Assembly: GCF_000243255.1 (NCBI RefSeq)
Contig: NZ_CM001436.1
Location: 692-64,691, forward strand
DNA: 64,000 bases
Direction of reading: 5' to 3'
From: Methanoplanus limicola DSM 2279
GTDB taxonomy: Archaea > Halobacteriota > Methanomicrobia > Methanomicrobiales > Methanomicrobiaceae
How positions within the stretch are numbered: the stretch's first letter is position 1; each line of letters starts with the position of its first letter. The translations under genes and the position numbers were made by a program. Positions 1 through 9,316 of the stretch are shown piece after piece. The notes below the pieces were generated by a model that saw nothing but the letters and a program-made list of their open reading frames with translations, was not told the origin of the DNA and made no database searches.

Positions 1-236
1 GAGGTAACAATGTTAGGTTTATTGTTATATAAACACATTGTTTTGCGATTTCTTTGAAAAGCAGAGGAACGCAAAATTCAGCGAATCCACTTTTTGCTTT
101 GCAGTCACCTGTAAAAGAACTTACAGGCTTTCCCGAATCCACAGTTGCAGCCGCCCTGAGGCGTCTGTCACCGGAATACTTCGGCCTTACAATGTTGTAT
201 GCCGCCACATATAAACCCTTCGCGACATAGAAAATT
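1..236. other. No intact gene; Cys-rich coding remnant on minus strand
   Basis: No intact gene is supported here. Read on the minus strand, one frame gives two short Cys-rich stretches separated by a single in-frame TGA: the first contains ICGGIQHCKAEVFR and the second QTPQGGCNCGFGKACKFFYR, ending at a TGA near 113. The density of Cys and Gly resembles a metal-binding protein tail. It may be a decayed gene, and I do not recognise a family. Selenocysteine recoding is unlikely because this order of methanogens is not known to use it. Confidence 0.3.
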
Positions 237-536
237 TCAGACCCACACAACAGAGAACAAAACCGGCACAGCTAAATAACAAGTCTGGAATTCTCCGTCA
301 AAACAATCCAGCAATACCCCATCGCGCAAAATCATCAGGAAACACAGACGGATAAATATCCATTCATATCTTCTCCCGGCAGAGAAACACCATAAATAAA
401 CCAAAGCAGAGAATACAGATATAATAATGAAAAAAAAGCAATTTTCCGATAGAATCTCAAATATATTAAAATCCTGAATCAGATCCATATGACCTTTTTT
501 CTCCGTATAACCCACCCCGCCGGAAACATATTTCAT
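237..536 (-). CDS. Possible small membrane protein (doubtful)
   Basis: A 99-codon frame with a hydrophobic stretch around residues 33-51 and more hydrophobic residues near the C-terminus. An internal ATG at codon 17 follows an AAGGTC sequence that could act as a ribosome binding site. I recognise no family, and the composition is not clearly protein-like. It could be an accidental reading frame in the AT-rich intergenic region ahead of the gene at 558. Listed because nothing else occupies this stretch. Confidence 0.25.
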   Translation of the reverse strand: MKYVSGGVGYTEKKGHMDLIQDFNIFEILSENCFFFIIISVFSALVYLWCFSAGRRYEWIFIRLCFLMILRDGVLLDCFDGEFQTCYLAVPVLFSVVWV

Positions 537-557
537 TCCTAAAAGAGATCATCTATT

Positions 558-1679
558 ATGATTCTTGAAGAGAAAATTTCTTTTTACGATGAAGAGGATG
601 CCTCCATATTTATCGACCACCTTAAAAAAAACGGTTGTAAAGCTCAGAAACAGATAATCAGCGAAGGAGAAACTGAAGAAAGCCTGACAGGGAAAGTAAA
701 TGATATAGTCAGCTGGCTTGAAGAACCTGAAACATCCGGATACTTCTTAATTAACAAAGATTGGAAAGATGCAAAAAAAAGGATGAAAAATATAGAAATA
801 AATATCAACAAAATAATTGAAAAGCATAATACAGGAGATGTTCTCTTTAAAAAAGAAGATATAGAAGAATCAAAGGAATTCTTCTTTGAAACCTTCAGAG
901 AAAAATATGAATCAATACTTAAACAAATCAGCGAGAATTCAGAAGAACCTACTGCGGCGGAAGATATAGCAATAACGGCTGATTCCGAAGGCAATTTCCC
1001 ATCCCGTACAGACGAAGCAGAGGGCAGCAATGAAGAGCAGAGAGAGGCTGAATCAACAGAAGATGAAATATCCCCGGATTCTGAACAGGCAGATGATCCG
1101 CTCGAAGATATAGATATTCCAATGTTTGCATATTATAATATGCTCATAGAACAGGAATTTGTTGAAGAATCCGAAGAAGGATACATCGCAGTAAAAGAAA
1201 TTGATGGAGGGGACGTTCAGGTAAACCTGCCAATGGATAATGTAAACCTTCCGGAAGACTTCCATTATAGAGAAATTATCAGACAGACGCATTACGAACT
1301 TACAAAGAAATACCTTATTAAAATTGATCCTTCTGTCCACCTGTACTGTGATCAAGAAGAACTTATTGATGCAATATGTGAACTGGACTTTGATGAGGAC
1401 GATGCTCTCCAGTTATTCCATAACATCAGCATAAAAAAACCAGTCATATACAGATTACTGGAAATTATATCTGATAATAACGGTATTTCAGCAGGAGAAC
1501 TTACAAAAACAGTAAATGAAATCACAATCGTAAGCAGAAAAGAAAATTCCGGATACGACTTTACACTTGACGAAAGCACAGTTTTAATGATAATATCAGA
1601 ACTCCGGAAAACCGGCATACTGTCCGGCAATGATAAAAAAATCAAACTGGCTGATAAAAATAAGAGGCGGCAGAGATAA
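558..1679 (+). CDS. Acidic hypothetical protein with C-terminal winged-helix-like region
   Basis: A 373-residue soluble protein that I do not recognise. The N-terminal third (about 1-125) is helical and charged. A low-complexity acidic linker rich in Glu, Ser and Asp covers about 125-185. The last 80 residues look like a winged helix: a helix starting PVIYRLLEII, then GISAGELTKTV, then a recognition-type helix ESTVLMIISELRKTGIL. This suggests a DNA- or protein-binding role, but no function can be assigned. No signal peptide or membrane segment is visible. The gene stands alone, with about 157 bp before the acetyltransferase downstream. Confidence 0.7.
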   Translation: MILEEKISFYDEEDASIFIDHLKKNGCKAQKQIISEGETEESLTGKVNDIVSWLEEPETSGYFLINKDWKDAKKRMKNIEININKIIEKHNTGDVLFKKEDIEESKEFFFETFREKYESILKQISENSEEPTAAEDIAITADSEGNFPSRTDEAEGSNEEQREAESTEDEISPDSEQADDPLEDIDIPMFAYYNMLIEQEFVEESEEGYIAVKEIDGGDVQVNLPMDNVNLPEDFHYREIIRQTHYELTKKYLIKIDPSVHLYCDQEELIDAICELDFDEDDALQLFHNISIKKPVIYRLLEIISDNNGISAGELTKTVNEITIVSRKENSGYDFTLDESTVLMIISELRKTGILSGNDKKIKLADKNKRRQR

Positions 1680-1836
1680 AATCAGAGCTTTCCGGCAACC
1701 ATAATTTCTGCAGAGAAATATCAATCCATTATTTTTTATAATCAGAGTTATTCCCAGGTTTTTTTGGAAATTTTCAGATTAAGAAGCATCCCCGCACACA
1801 GATATTACAGAGGATAACAGAATCAGAGGACAATTA

Positions 1837-2415
1837 ATGAAATTTAATGATATACAGACAGAAAGACTCCTTCTTATCCCGGCAACTGCTGAAATATTTG
1901 AATTTGAGCTGGAAAAAAAAGAAATCCCCGATGTTCTGAAAGATATATATATCCCGGAAAACTGGCCACATGAATCAGTCACCAGAGAGGTTCTTGAGTT
2001 ATTTTTTGAACTCGCAAAGCAGGAGAAGATATACACATTTTACTGGACTACAAAAGATATTCCCGGAGATAACAGATTAAAGGCCCATAAAACACTTATT
2101 GGAAGCGGCGGATTCATATCACAGGAAAACGGAAATTATGAGCTCGGATATTCAGTCATTGAACAGTTTCGGAACAGAGGATATGCCACAGAAGCAATAA
2201 GGGCAATGATCAGATGGTTTAAATATTCAGGATTATCAGGGAAAATAATCGCAAATACAGAACCCGGAAACAATTCGTCAATAAAAGTTCTTGAAAAGAA
2301 CGGATTTGTACCATTTGCCAACAAAGCAGATTCAGTGGAAACAAAAAATGCAGAATATACGTCAGATGGAGAAGAAATCCTGAAATTTGTTTATTCTGAT
2401 AAAAGCAGTAAATAA
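1837..2415 (+). CDS. GNAT-family N-acetyltransferase (RimJ/RimL-like)
   Basis: A 192-residue protein of the GNAT fold that transfers an acetyl group from acetyl-CoA to an amine. It opens with the TERLLLIPAT strand typical of RimJ/RimL-like members. The core has NYELGYSVIEQFRNRGYATEA, which holds the acetyl-CoA pyrophosphate-binding R-x-x-G-x-A loop (RNRGYA), followed by a helix and then NSSIKVLEKNGFV, the usual C-terminal motif. The start is supported by AGAGGA a few bases upstream. Substrate unknown: ribosomal protein N-termini, small amines or an antibiotic are all possible. It stands alone. Confidence 0.85.
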   Translation: MKFNDIQTERLLLIPATAEIFEFELEKKEIPDVLKDIYIPENWPHESVTREVLELFFELAKQEKIYTFYWTTKDIPGDNRLKAHKTLIGSGGFISQENGNYELGYSVIEQFRNRGYATEAIRAMIRWFKYSGLSGKIIANTEPGNNSSIKVLEKNGFVPFANKADSVETKNAEYTSDGEEILKFVYSDKSSK

Positions 2416-2452
2416 TCAGATAAACTCTGAGATTCAGGGAGATATAATAATA

Positions 2453-2524
2453 TGCGCCGACCGAGACTCGAACTCGGGTTTAAGCGTTGGCAACGCTTAG
2501 TGATGACCACTACACTATCGGCGC
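2453..2524 (-). tRNA. tRNA-Gly (GCC), copy 1
   Basis: A full cloverleaf on the minus strand, 72 nt. The acceptor stem is GCGCCGA paired with TCGGCGC, with discriminator A. The anticodon arm is AAGCG-TTGCCAA-CGCTT, giving anticodon GCC (glycine). The T arm carries GTTCGAGTC. No intron is present and CCA is not encoded, so the end must be added by CCA-adding enzyme. It is identical to the copy at 2592-2663, and the two are separated by 67 bp. Confidence 0.97.
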
Positions 2525-2591
2525 ACAAAAACTTACAGAATTAAACCCAACTGACAAAACGAAAGATACCGAATTCGGACATATTGTCTGA

Positions 2592-2663
2592 TGCGCCGAC
2601 CGAGACTCGAACTCGGGTTTAAGCGTTGGCAACGCTTAGTGATGACCACTACACTATCGGCGC
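2592..2663 (-). tRNA. tRNA-Gly (GCC), copy 2
   Basis: Identical over all 72 nt to the copy at 2453-2524, on the same strand, with anticodon GCC and no encoded CCA. As the upstream member on the minus strand it is probably transcribed first, perhaps together with the other copy. The upstream DNA holds a TATA-like CCTATATTG (about 2718-2726, minus strand) and a small GCACC/GGTGC hairpin at 2702-2715. Confidence 0.97.
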
Positions 2664-3168
2664 ACAAATTATACCGAAATTATCAGTTGTTTTTGCGCTT
2701 TGCACCTCGTGGTGCTCTACAATATAGGCACGTGAAATTAATAAATCTGTCGAAATCCACTTCGGAATCAGATACACCAGCATGAAGAAAATATGAAATC
2801 AATAAAAACAAAAAAAACACCATTCAACAGACAAATGCCAAAATAAAGAGACATAACAGGCAATTACCAGGAAATTAAAAAATCCGGCAATCATCAGAAC
2901 AGATGAAAACAGGATCAAAAAGTCTCAGAGACAGACCGGAAATTATCAAAAAAACGGAAGAGAAATACCCCCGGCATATTACAGCGCAGAAGATAATACC
3001 CGGAGCATAATCAGCAGTCAGACAAATACCACCGGAAGAAATAATCTGGCAGCAATAAAGATCATAAAAACATCTGTCAAAACCACAATCCGTCCAGTCA
3101 TTATAATTACCACACCTGCGCCGCCAGTAACAGTAAAAAGCGGTAAAAACCTGATAAAATAACAAATA
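2664..3168. other. Intergenic region upstream of tRNA-Gly genes, no gene supported
   Basis: AT-rich DNA without a believable coding region. The open frames on the minus strand are Tyr-, Cys- and Phe-rich translations of simple sequence with no family resemblance. Next to the tRNA genes it contains a perfect GCACC-TCGT-GGTGC hairpin (2702-2715) and a TATA-like sequence on the minus strand that could drive the tRNA pair. Nothing else stands out before the inverted-repeat element at 3169. Confidence 0.6.
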
Positions 3169-3277
3169 CAGGCTGTGACAGAACTAAAATGGCGAAGTCC
3201 ATTTATATATGCACACCTCTGATTGGAGAGCATATTGGGCTTGTTTTTGTAACGATCAGGCATTGTGTCACAGCCTG
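3169..3277. mobile_element. MITE-like element with 12-bp terminal inverted repeats
   Basis: A 109-bp unit bounded by perfect 12-bp inverted repeats, CAGGCTGTGACA (3169-3180) and TGTCACAGCCTG (3266-3277). Both ends are flanked by AATA, which could be a 4-bp target duplication but is weak evidence in AT-rich DNA. Inside are two more hairpins: AAATGG/CCATTT (3187-3192, 3199-3204) and ATATGC/GCATAT (3207-3212, 3230-3235). No transposase is encoded. The same features could instead form a branched RNA; on the minus strand the outer stem is followed by T-rich sequence. Confidence 0.5.
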
Positions 3278-3373
3278 AATAAATTAAAAGACGAGTATAA
3301 CGCAGATTAGTACATACAAAACTCCCGGGAAAGTATGAATAAATTTTAAAGATATCACGATCAAATCATATTT
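3278..3373 (+). promoter_or_regulatory. Promoter of the tetrapyrrole operon
   Basis: A TATA-like AATAAATTTTAAAG (about 3339-3352) is centred roughly 28 bp ahead of the ATG at 3374. No Shine-Dalgarno sequence precedes that ATG. The geometry suggests transcription starts at or next to the start codon, giving a leaderless message, as is common in archaea. Confidence 0.5.
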
Positions 3374-4078
3374 ATGATACCCCTGATCCATGACTTTACC
3401 GGAAAAAGGGTTACAATATTTGGAGGGGGAAAAGTCGGATTCAGAAAAGCCTGCTATTTTTCAGGAGAATCAGATCTGACAATAATAAGCGGAAATTTCC
3501 TACCGGAATTTGGATCAATACAGGCTGAACTTCTGAAAAGAGAACTATCCGGATTAACAGATATTCAGAGTGATTCAAATCCACCGGAGAAATATCAACA
3601 GGATGAAAAATATGCCGCAGAAAAAGAAAAATCCTGTCTAAATATGGAAATCTCAGAAATTATCAGAAATTCTGCTCTGGTCATCGCTGCAACATCAGAT
3701 AAATCAGTAAATAATAAAATTGGGGATATCTGCCGGAATGAAGAGATCCCGTTTAACAATGCAGACGGAATTCCTGGAGACATAATAATTCCGTCGATGA
3801 TTAAAGGCAAAAACTACACAATTGCAGTCACAACCGGAGGAAAAAGTCCAGGCATTTCAAGGCACATCAGGATACTCCTTGAAGAGAACTGCAAAGACCT
3901 TGACGGGATGATCGAAATAACAGAAGAAACAAGAAAACACTTAATAGAGACGATTGAAAACCAGAATGAAAGAAATGAGATAATAAGAGAGATCCTGAGT
4001 GACAGAACCGCCTGGGAATATCTTAAAAAAGACAAAAATTCCGCAAGGGAATATATAAACGGAAAATACCTCGCATGA
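3374..4078 (+). CDS. Precorrin-2 dehydrogenase / sirohydrochlorin-forming enzyme (Met8/SirC-like)
   Basis: A 234-residue NAD-dependent enzyme that oxidises precorrin-2 to sirohydrochlorin, the branch point to siroheme, cobamides and coenzyme F430. The Rossmann motif is FGGGKVGFRKACYF (residues 16-29). The conserved PGDIIIPSMIKGKNYTIAVTTGGKSPGISR block of the CysG-N/Met8 family lies around residues 136-165 and contains the PAFSRHIR-like turn. The 56-95 region is longer and more charged than in most homologues. It is the first gene of the operon and overlaps hemA by 4 nt (ATGA). Chelatase activity cannot be judged from the sequence. Confidence 0.85.
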   Translation: MIPLIHDFTGKRVTIFGGGKVGFRKACYFSGESDLTIISGNFLPEFGSIQAELLKRELSGLTDIQSDSNPPEKYQQDEKYAAEKEKSCLNMEISEIIRNSALVIAATSDKSVNNKIGDICRNEEIPFNNADGIPGDIIIPSMIKGKNYTIAVTTGGKSPGISRHIRILLEENCKDLDGMIEITEETRKHLIETIENQNERNEIIREILSDRTAWEYLKKDKNSAREYINGKYLA

Positions 4079-5355
4079 AATACAAACTGCACACAGATAT
4101 CGCATTCGCAGGAATATCCCATCACAACTCTGACATATCAGAACTGGAAAAATTCCGGTTTGAAGAAGAGACGGAGATTCTTAACGATGCAAGAGAGCAC
4201 TTTAAGGGAGTAGTGCTGCTTCAGACATGCAACAGGATAGAAATATTCGTACAGGGTGATGCAGAGTCACTCAAAAAGTACCTCAAAGAAAAAGGCAGAA
4301 CCGGTTTCTGGATTAAGGAAGGATGCGAAGCGTTAAAGCACCTCCTTTACCTTGCCGCAGGGATGGACTCAATGATAGTCGGTGAGGACCAGATTCTGGG
4401 ACAGTTAAGAAAGGCCCTCGCACTATCACAGGAAAAGGGGACCTCATGCCCTGTCCTTGACCTCTGCATTACAAAGGCAGTCCATGCCGGAATTGAGGTC
4501 AGAAAGAGAACTAACATAAACAATGGTGCAGTCTCAATCGGATCTGCGGCCGTAAAACTTGCCGAAGAGCTTATCGGCACGTTATCAGGAAAACACATCC
4601 TCGTTGTCGGCGGCGGCGAGATGGGAAAACTGGTTGCCCAGGCTCTCTCGGCAAAAGAACTGACTGCCATCTATGTTACAAACCGGACATTCAACCGGGC
4701 AAAACTACTTGCTGAAGAGATCGGTGGAAAAGCCGTAATGATGGATGAGCTTTACCATTATATCTCACTTTCAGACGTAGTCATCTCATGCACAGGAGCT
4801 CCCCATCCGGTTATAAAAGCAGAACCCCTGACAGATGCGCTGGATAAGATCCGCTGGCCACTTGACGAAACAAAAAGGCCGCTAATACTGATAGACATTG
4901 CACAGCCAAGGGATATCGAAGAGAAAGTCAAAGAGATCGAAAGTGTAAAACTCTTCACAATAGATGACCTCAAATCAGTCAGCGATGAGAATATGAAGCT
5001 TAGGAGAAAAGAAGCCGAAAATGCTGAAAAATATCTCCTGGAAGAGCACAGGCAGTTCATATCACTTATAAACCGTGCAGCCGCAAACGAACCTCTCGCC
5101 GACCTGCACACCTGGGCAGAGGCAATAAGAGTAAGGGAGAGAGACAGAGCAGTCTCAAGAATAGGAAAAACACAGTACAGTGTCTCCGAAGTGATAGACG
5201 ACCTGACAAAAGTTCTTGTAAAAAAACTGCTGAGTGATGCAACCATTGCAGTCAGAGGATGTGCAGAATCAGGTGACATCAGATCGGCTGAAAATCTGGT
5301 TCTGGCAATAACAAGAGGAAAAACATGTACCCGCAAAGAAGACTTAGAAGACTGA
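4075..5355 (+). CDS. hemA: Glutamyl-tRNA reductase
   Basis: Catalyses the NADPH-dependent reduction of glutamyl-tRNA(Glu) to glutamate-1-semialdehyde, the first committed step of C5-pathway tetrapyrrole synthesis. The 426-residue length is normal. The catalytic Cys52 sits in VLLQTCNRIEIF. GMDSMIVGEDQILGQ, conserved in the family, follows, then the NADPH-binding HILVVGGGEMGKL near residue 173, and a C-terminal helical dimerisation domain (about 320-426). It overlaps the dehydrogenase upstream by 4 nt and hemB downstream by 31 nt, so translation is probably coupled. Confidence 0.97.
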   Translation: MKYKLHTDIAFAGISHHNSDISELEKFRFEEETEILNDAREHFKGVVLLQTCNRIEIFVQGDAESLKKYLKEKGRTGFWIKEGCEALKHLLYLAAGMDSMIVGEDQILGQLRKALALSQEKGTSCPVLDLCITKAVHAGIEVRKRTNINNGAVSIGSAAVKLAEELIGTLSGKHILVVGGGEMGKLVAQALSAKELTAIYVTNRTFNRAKLLAEEIGGKAVMMDELYHYISLSDVVISCTGAPHPVIKAEPLTDALDKIRWPLDETKRPLILIDIAQPRDIEEKVKEIESVKLFTIDDLKSVSDENMKLRRKEAENAEKYLLEEHRQFISLINRAAANEPLADLHTWAEAIRVRERDRAVSRIGKTQYSVSEVIDDLTKVLVKKLLSDATIAVRGCAESGDIRSAENLVLAITRGKTCTRKEDLED

Positions 5356-6308
5356 GGAAAAGACATATTCAGCCTTTGTTTAAGGAAACAGTTCTTACAA
5401 AGGATGACCTTGTAATGCCGCTTTTCTTCGATGAGACCATTGACGAAAAAAAAGCAATTGAATCAATGCCAGAACAGTACAGATATCCACTGTCATCAGC
5501 AGGTTCTGTGGCAAAGAGGATTCAGTCAGCCGGAATAAGATCTGTAATTCTCTTCGGAATACCTGAAGATAAAGATTCAGAAGGGACTTCCGGCTGGACG
5601 GAAAACGGAGTCATACAAAAAGCTGTCAGGGAGATTAAAAAAGAAGTCCCTGAAATGGTTGTAATTACCGACACCTGCGCCTGCGAATATACAGACCACG
5701 GGCACTGCGGTATAATCGGCGACACACCATGCGGACCTGACCTGTTAAATGACGAATCACTTGAAGTGATGGCAAAGATTGCAGTATCTCAGGCAAAAGC
5801 CGGTGCAGACATCATCGCTCCGTCCTGCATGCTCGACGGAATGGTGGCAAAGATACGGCAGGCCCTTGACTCAGAAGGATTCTCTGACATACCAATTATG
5901 TCGTACTCCACAAAATTCTCAAGTTCTCTTTACGGCCCGTTCAGGGATGCAGCAGACTCCGGCATGTCATTCGGAGACAGATCAACATACCAGATGGCAC
6001 CCGAAAATCCAGGCGAGGCATTCTTGGAGTCCAAAACCGACCTTTATGAGGGTGCCGACATCCTCATGGTAAAACCGGCAGGATTTTACCTTGACATAAT
6101 CTCCTCAGTAAAGACACTCGGTCTCCCGCTTGCCGCCTACCAGGTGAGCGGGGAATATTCAATGATCAAAGCCGCAGCGGCAAACGGATGGCTTGATGAA
6201 AGAAAAGTCGCCCTTGAAAGCCTTACAGCAATCAAAAGGGCAGGGGCTGACCTGATAATAACATATTTTGCAGAAGATGCAGCGAGGTGGCTTGATGAAA
6301 AGCAGTGA
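5325..6308 (+). CDS. hemB: Porphobilinogen synthase (delta-aminolevulinate dehydratase)
   Basis: Condenses two 5-aminolevulinate molecules to porphobilinogen. The 327 residues begin with [13 protein letters not shown], the usual N-terminus, which confirms a start 31 nt inside hemA. The zinc ligands Cys118, Cys120 and Cys128 are in [15 protein letters not shown], so this is the Zn-dependent type. The two active-site lysines are Lys197 (SYSTKFSS) and Lys250 ([10 protein letters not shown]), the latter forming the Schiff base. It overlaps hemL by 14 nt. Confidence 0.97.
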   Translation: MYPQRRLRRLRKRHIQPLFKETVLTKDDLVMPLFFDETIDEKKAIESMPEQYRYPLSSAGSVAKRIQSAGIRSVILFGIPEDKDSEGTSGWTENGVIQKAVREIKKEVPEMVVITDTCACEYTDHGHCGIIGDTPCGPDLLNDESLEVMAKIAVSQAKAGADIIAPSCMLDGMVAKIRQALDSEGFSDIPIMSYSTKFSSSLYGPFRDAADSGMSFGDRSTYQMAPENPGEAFLESKTDLYEGADILMVKPAGFYLDIISSVKTLGLPLAAYQVSGEYSMIKAAAANGWLDERKVALESLTAIKRAGADLIITYFAEDAARWLDEKQ

Positions 6309-7536
6309 ACTATTTGAAGAAGCAAAGAAACTGATTCCGGGCGGAGTCAGCAGTCCGGTAAGGGCAATAAAACCATATCCATTCTATGTGGAAAGTGCAG
6401 AAGGATCAAAATTAAGGACAGCAGACGGCGAAGAATTAACCGACTGCTGCCTTGGATACGGCCCGTTAATTCTAGGTCACGCAAATCCGGTTGTGAAATC
6501 GGCAATAGCAGAACAGATTGAAAAAGGATGGCTGTACGGCACGCCGACACCATCTGAGCTTGATCTCTCCCGGATGATTATAGCAGACCATCCTTCAATT
6601 GATATGTGCAGATTTGTCTCAAGCGGATCTGAGGCAACGATGGCGGCAATCCGCCTTGCCAGGGGTTTTTCCGGCAAAAAAGACATCATAAAAATTGAAG
6701 GCGGATTTCACGGTGCACATGACGGAGTGCTCATAAAAGCCGGATCAGGTGCAACAACGATGGGCGTTCCGGATTCTGCCGGCGTAATAGCAGACATAGT
6801 AAAGCATACCGCCCAGGTCCCCTACAACGACACCGGATCCTTAACAGAGCTGGTTGAGAAGAACAAAGACATCGCTGCATTCATCCTTGAACCTGTAATG
6901 GGAAATGTAGGCCCAATTCTGCCAAAAAAGGATTATCTGAAGGAAGTCAGAAAAATTACGGAAGAGAATGACGTACTGCTCATCTGTGACGAGGTCATCT
7001 GCGGATACCGTCTTGGGATCGGTGGTGCACAGGTAAAATACGGAATCACACCTGATATTACAACACTTGGAAAAGTAGCCGGAGGCGGACTTCCTATTGG
7101 AATATTCGGCGGAAGAAGGGAAATAATGGAGATGGTCGCACCGGCAGGCCCTGTCTATCAGGCAGGCACATTCAGCGGAAACCCGCTCACACTTGCGGCA
7201 GGAAAGGCCGCAGTAGGATATTTACGTGAAAATCCTGAAATCTACGGAAAACTCGAAGAGAATATCAGGACCATAAAAGAGTCCCTTCCGGAAAAATTCC
7301 GGAGCAAATTTGTAAGCGTCGGCTCAATGTTCAAACTCTTCTTCAGGGATACTCCGCCACAGAACTACATAGAGGCAAAGGAGAGCGACACAGAAGCATT
7401 CTCAGCATTCTGGAAGAAGATGCTCAAAGCCGGAATTTTCCTGCCGCCCGCACAGTTTGAGACAAACTTTATCTCAACCGCACATTCGGATGCAGACATT
7501 GAGAAGATTGCCGGAGCTTATTCAGAATGCCTCTGA
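6295..7536 (+). CDS. hemL: Glutamate-1-semialdehyde 2,1-aminomutase
   Basis: A PLP enzyme that converts glutamate-1-semialdehyde to 5-aminolevulinate. The start at 6295 ([10 protein letters not shown]) is chosen over an upstream in-frame ATG at 6268, because GAGGTG lies 4-5 nt before it and homologues begin here; the product is 413 residues. Visible motifs are [10 protein letters not shown], the [15 protein letters not shown] helix, CDEVICGYR, and the PLP lysine Lys260 in [14 protein letters not shown]. It lies inside the operon, overlapping hemB by 14 nt and hemC by 10 nt. Confidence 0.97.
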   Translation: MKSSELFEEAKKLIPGGVSSPVRAIKPYPFYVESAEGSKLRTADGEELTDCCLGYGPLILGHANPVVKSAIAEQIEKGWLYGTPTPSELDLSRMIIADHPSIDMCRFVSSGSEATMAAIRLARGFSGKKDIIKIEGGFHGAHDGVLIKAGSGATTMGVPDSAGVIADIVKHTAQVPYNDTGSLTELVEKNKDIAAFILEPVMGNVGPILPKKDYLKEVRKITEENDVLLICDEVICGYRLGIGGAQVKYGITPDITTLGKVAGGGLPIGIFGGRREIMEMVAPAGPVYQAGTFSGNPLTLAAGKAAVGYLRENPEIYGKLEENIRTIKESLPEKFRSKFVSVGSMFKLFFRDTPPQNYIEAKESDTEAFSAFWKKMLKAGIFLPPAQFETNFISTAHSDADIEKIAGAYSECL

Positions 7537-8411
7537 CAGCAGGCACAAGAGGCTCAAAACTTGCACTTGTCCAGACCGAAAAAGTCTGTGCAATGCTCTC
7601 AGAACTGGGCATAGAAACGGAGATAAAGATAATTAAAACAGAAGGGGATGCAAATACAGACGTCCCACTGCATCAGGTAGGCGGGCAGGGAATATTTGTC
7701 CGGGCACTCGATGATGCCATCACAAAGGGTGAGGTCGACTTTGCAGTCCACAGCATGAAGGACATTCCGGCCGCAAGGCCAAAAGGTGTCAGGACATGTG
7801 CAATACTGAAACGTGACTCTCCGGCAGACTTCCTCGTCCACGAATGCCCCCTTGAGGAAATTAAAGTTGTAGGCACATCAAGCACAAGAAGACGTGCCCA
7901 GCTGATGCGTGGAAACCTCAATGCCGAGATTAAAGAACTGCGTGGTAACGTGGATACAAGGCTCAGAAAACTAAAGGAAGGAGAATACGATGCAATAGTC
8001 CTTGCAGAAGCAGGCATGCAGAGGCTTGGACTGGATCTTCCGGGCACAAGGCTTCTTCCCCAGTGGTATGTCCCCTCACCGAATCAGGGGACAATAGCAG
8101 TTGTATGCCGGGAAGACGATGCCCTTGCCGCTCAGTTTGAGCAGATAAACCATAAACCAACAGAGAAGGACACTGCAATCGAAAGGGCAGTGATGGAAGA
8201 GATTGGCGGTGGATGCTATACCCCGCAGGGAGTATACTGTGAGAACGGATTCCTGATAGCAGAAGTCCTCTCACTTGACGGCAGCCGCTATGAAAGAATT
8301 GAGGACGCAGGCGGTTCTGAAGAGGAAGCCCGCTTTATCGGGCAGAAACTGAAAGGTCTGGCCTTTGACCTGATTGAAGAGGCAAAAGAAAGCCTCGGAC
8401 TGAAATATTAA
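7527..8411 (+). CDS. hemC: Hydroxymethylbilane synthase (porphobilinogen deaminase)
   Basis: Polymerises four porphobilinogen units to hydroxymethylbilane. The 294 residues include [10 protein letters not shown] at the N-terminus, [11 protein letters not shown] with the catalytic Asp79, and [12 protein letters not shown], which binds acetate and propionate side chains. Cys230 in [11 protein letters not shown] is the attachment site of the dipyrromethane cofactor. It overlaps hemL by 10 nt. It is followed by a 149-bp gap before cobA; the uroporphyrinogen III synthase gene that often follows is not here. Confidence 0.97.
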   Translation: MPLTAGTRGSKLALVQTEKVCAMLSELGIETEIKIIKTEGDANTDVPLHQVGGQGIFVRALDDAITKGEVDFAVHSMKDIPAARPKGVRTCAILKRDSPADFLVHECPLEEIKVVGTSSTRRRAQLMRGNLNAEIKELRGNVDTRLRKLKEGEYDAIVLAEAGMQRLGLDLPGTRLLPQWYVPSPNQGTIAVVCREDDALAAQFEQINHKPTEKDTAIERAVMEEIGGGCYTPQGVYCENGFLIAEVLSLDGSRYERIEDAGGSEEEARFIGQKLKGLAFDLIEEAKESLGLKY

Positions 8412-8560
8412 GAAATAGTCCGGACAAAAATATCCGGCCCGGATATAAACCACAATACAGTCAGAACTGAAAGTACTAAACTCTCAGAACAATAAAGGAT
8501 GCAGACCAGAATATCACAGCCATCCCATAAGATAAAAAAATAACAGAGGATTAGAGTAAA

Positions 8561-9286
8561 ATGACCGGAAAAGTGTATCTTGTAGGATCAGGACCCGGAG
8601 GTCTTGACCTTATGACATTTAAGGCACGTGAGGTAATCGAGAGTGCCGATGTAATACTTTATGACCAGCTGCCCGGAGAAGAGGTCATAAACAGCCTTCC
8701 CGATGTAGAGAAGGTCGATGTCGGTAAATACGGCGGAAAGCACACAAAAGAGCAGGACGAAATAGAAAAACTGATGGCGGATTATGCCCTGAAAGGCAAA
8801 AATGTGGTCCGGCTTAAAGGCGGAGACCCGTTTCTCTTCGGTCGCGGCGGAGAGGAGATGGAGTATCTTCAGGCAAAGGGAATAGAAGTTGAGACAGTGC
8901 CGGGAATTACAAGCGGAATTGCAGTCCCCGAAAATGTCGGCATTCCTGTTACCCACCGGACATTTGCATCCCAGGTAACATTCCTGACAGGTCACGAAGA
9001 CCCGACAAAACCGGAATCAGCGATAAACTGGAGATGGCTTGCCGAATCTCCGGGCACAATTGTAATCCTGATGGGTGTCAGAAACCTGCCCAATATAACA
9101 AAGTCACTTATTGAAAACGGGATGGACAGTGATAAACCGGTAGCGATAATCGAGAGAGGTTTTCGGCCTGACCAGAGGGTGACAACCGGAAAATTATCCC
9201 TGATTGCAGAGACTGCAAAAGAGAGGGGAGTCAGACCTCCGGCAATAATTGTTATAGGCGAAGTTGTAACCCTTTACAGGGAATAA
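8561..9286 (+). CDS. cobA: Uroporphyrinogen-III C-methyltransferase
   Basis: Uses two S-adenosylmethionine molecules to methylate uroporphyrinogen III at C2 and C7, giving precorrin-2. The 241 residues have the family signature VYLVGSGPGGLDLMT near the start, VVRLKGGDPFLFGRGGEE around residues 83-100 (SAM binding), and VTHR at about 130. The ATG at 8561 follows AGAGGAT. The product feeds the dehydrogenase encoded by the first gene of the operon. It is not fused to a CysG or hemD domain. Confidence 0.95.
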   Translation: MTGKVYLVGSGPGGLDLMTFKAREVIESADVILYDQLPGEEVINSLPDVEKVDVGKYGGKHTKEQDEIEKLMADYALKGKNVVRLKGGDPFLFGRGGEEMEYLQAKGIEVETVPGITSGIAVPENVGIPVTHRTFASQVTFLTGHEDPTKPESAINWRWLAESPGTIVILMGVRNLPNITKSLIENGMDSDKPVAIIERGFRPDQRVTTGKLSLIAETAKERGVRPPAIIVIGEVVTLYRE

Positions 9287-9300
9287 ATTTTTTAAATTCA
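9284..9300 (+). terminator. T-tract after cobA
   Basis: A run of six T residues (9288-9293) begins one base after the cobA stop codon, in a 30-bp gap between convergent genes. Oligo-T tracts are the usual archaeal transcription stop. No hairpin is present. Confidence 0.4.
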
Positions 9301-9316
9301 GCAAAATACTGAACTC

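Noticed and set aside
113-235. Selenocysteine protein with in-frame TGA
   Set aside because: No SECIS-like structure seen and this order of methanogens is not known to insert selenocysteine; decay is simpler.
2591-2785. Open frame over the second tRNA gene
   Set aside because: It is the translation of the tRNA-Gly sequence and its flank.
2875-3263. Minus-strand frames of 81 and 96 codons upstream of the tetrapyrrole operon
   Set aside because: Composition is rich in Tyr, Cys and Phe from AT-rich sequence; they overlap each other and the MITE-like element, and have no family motif.
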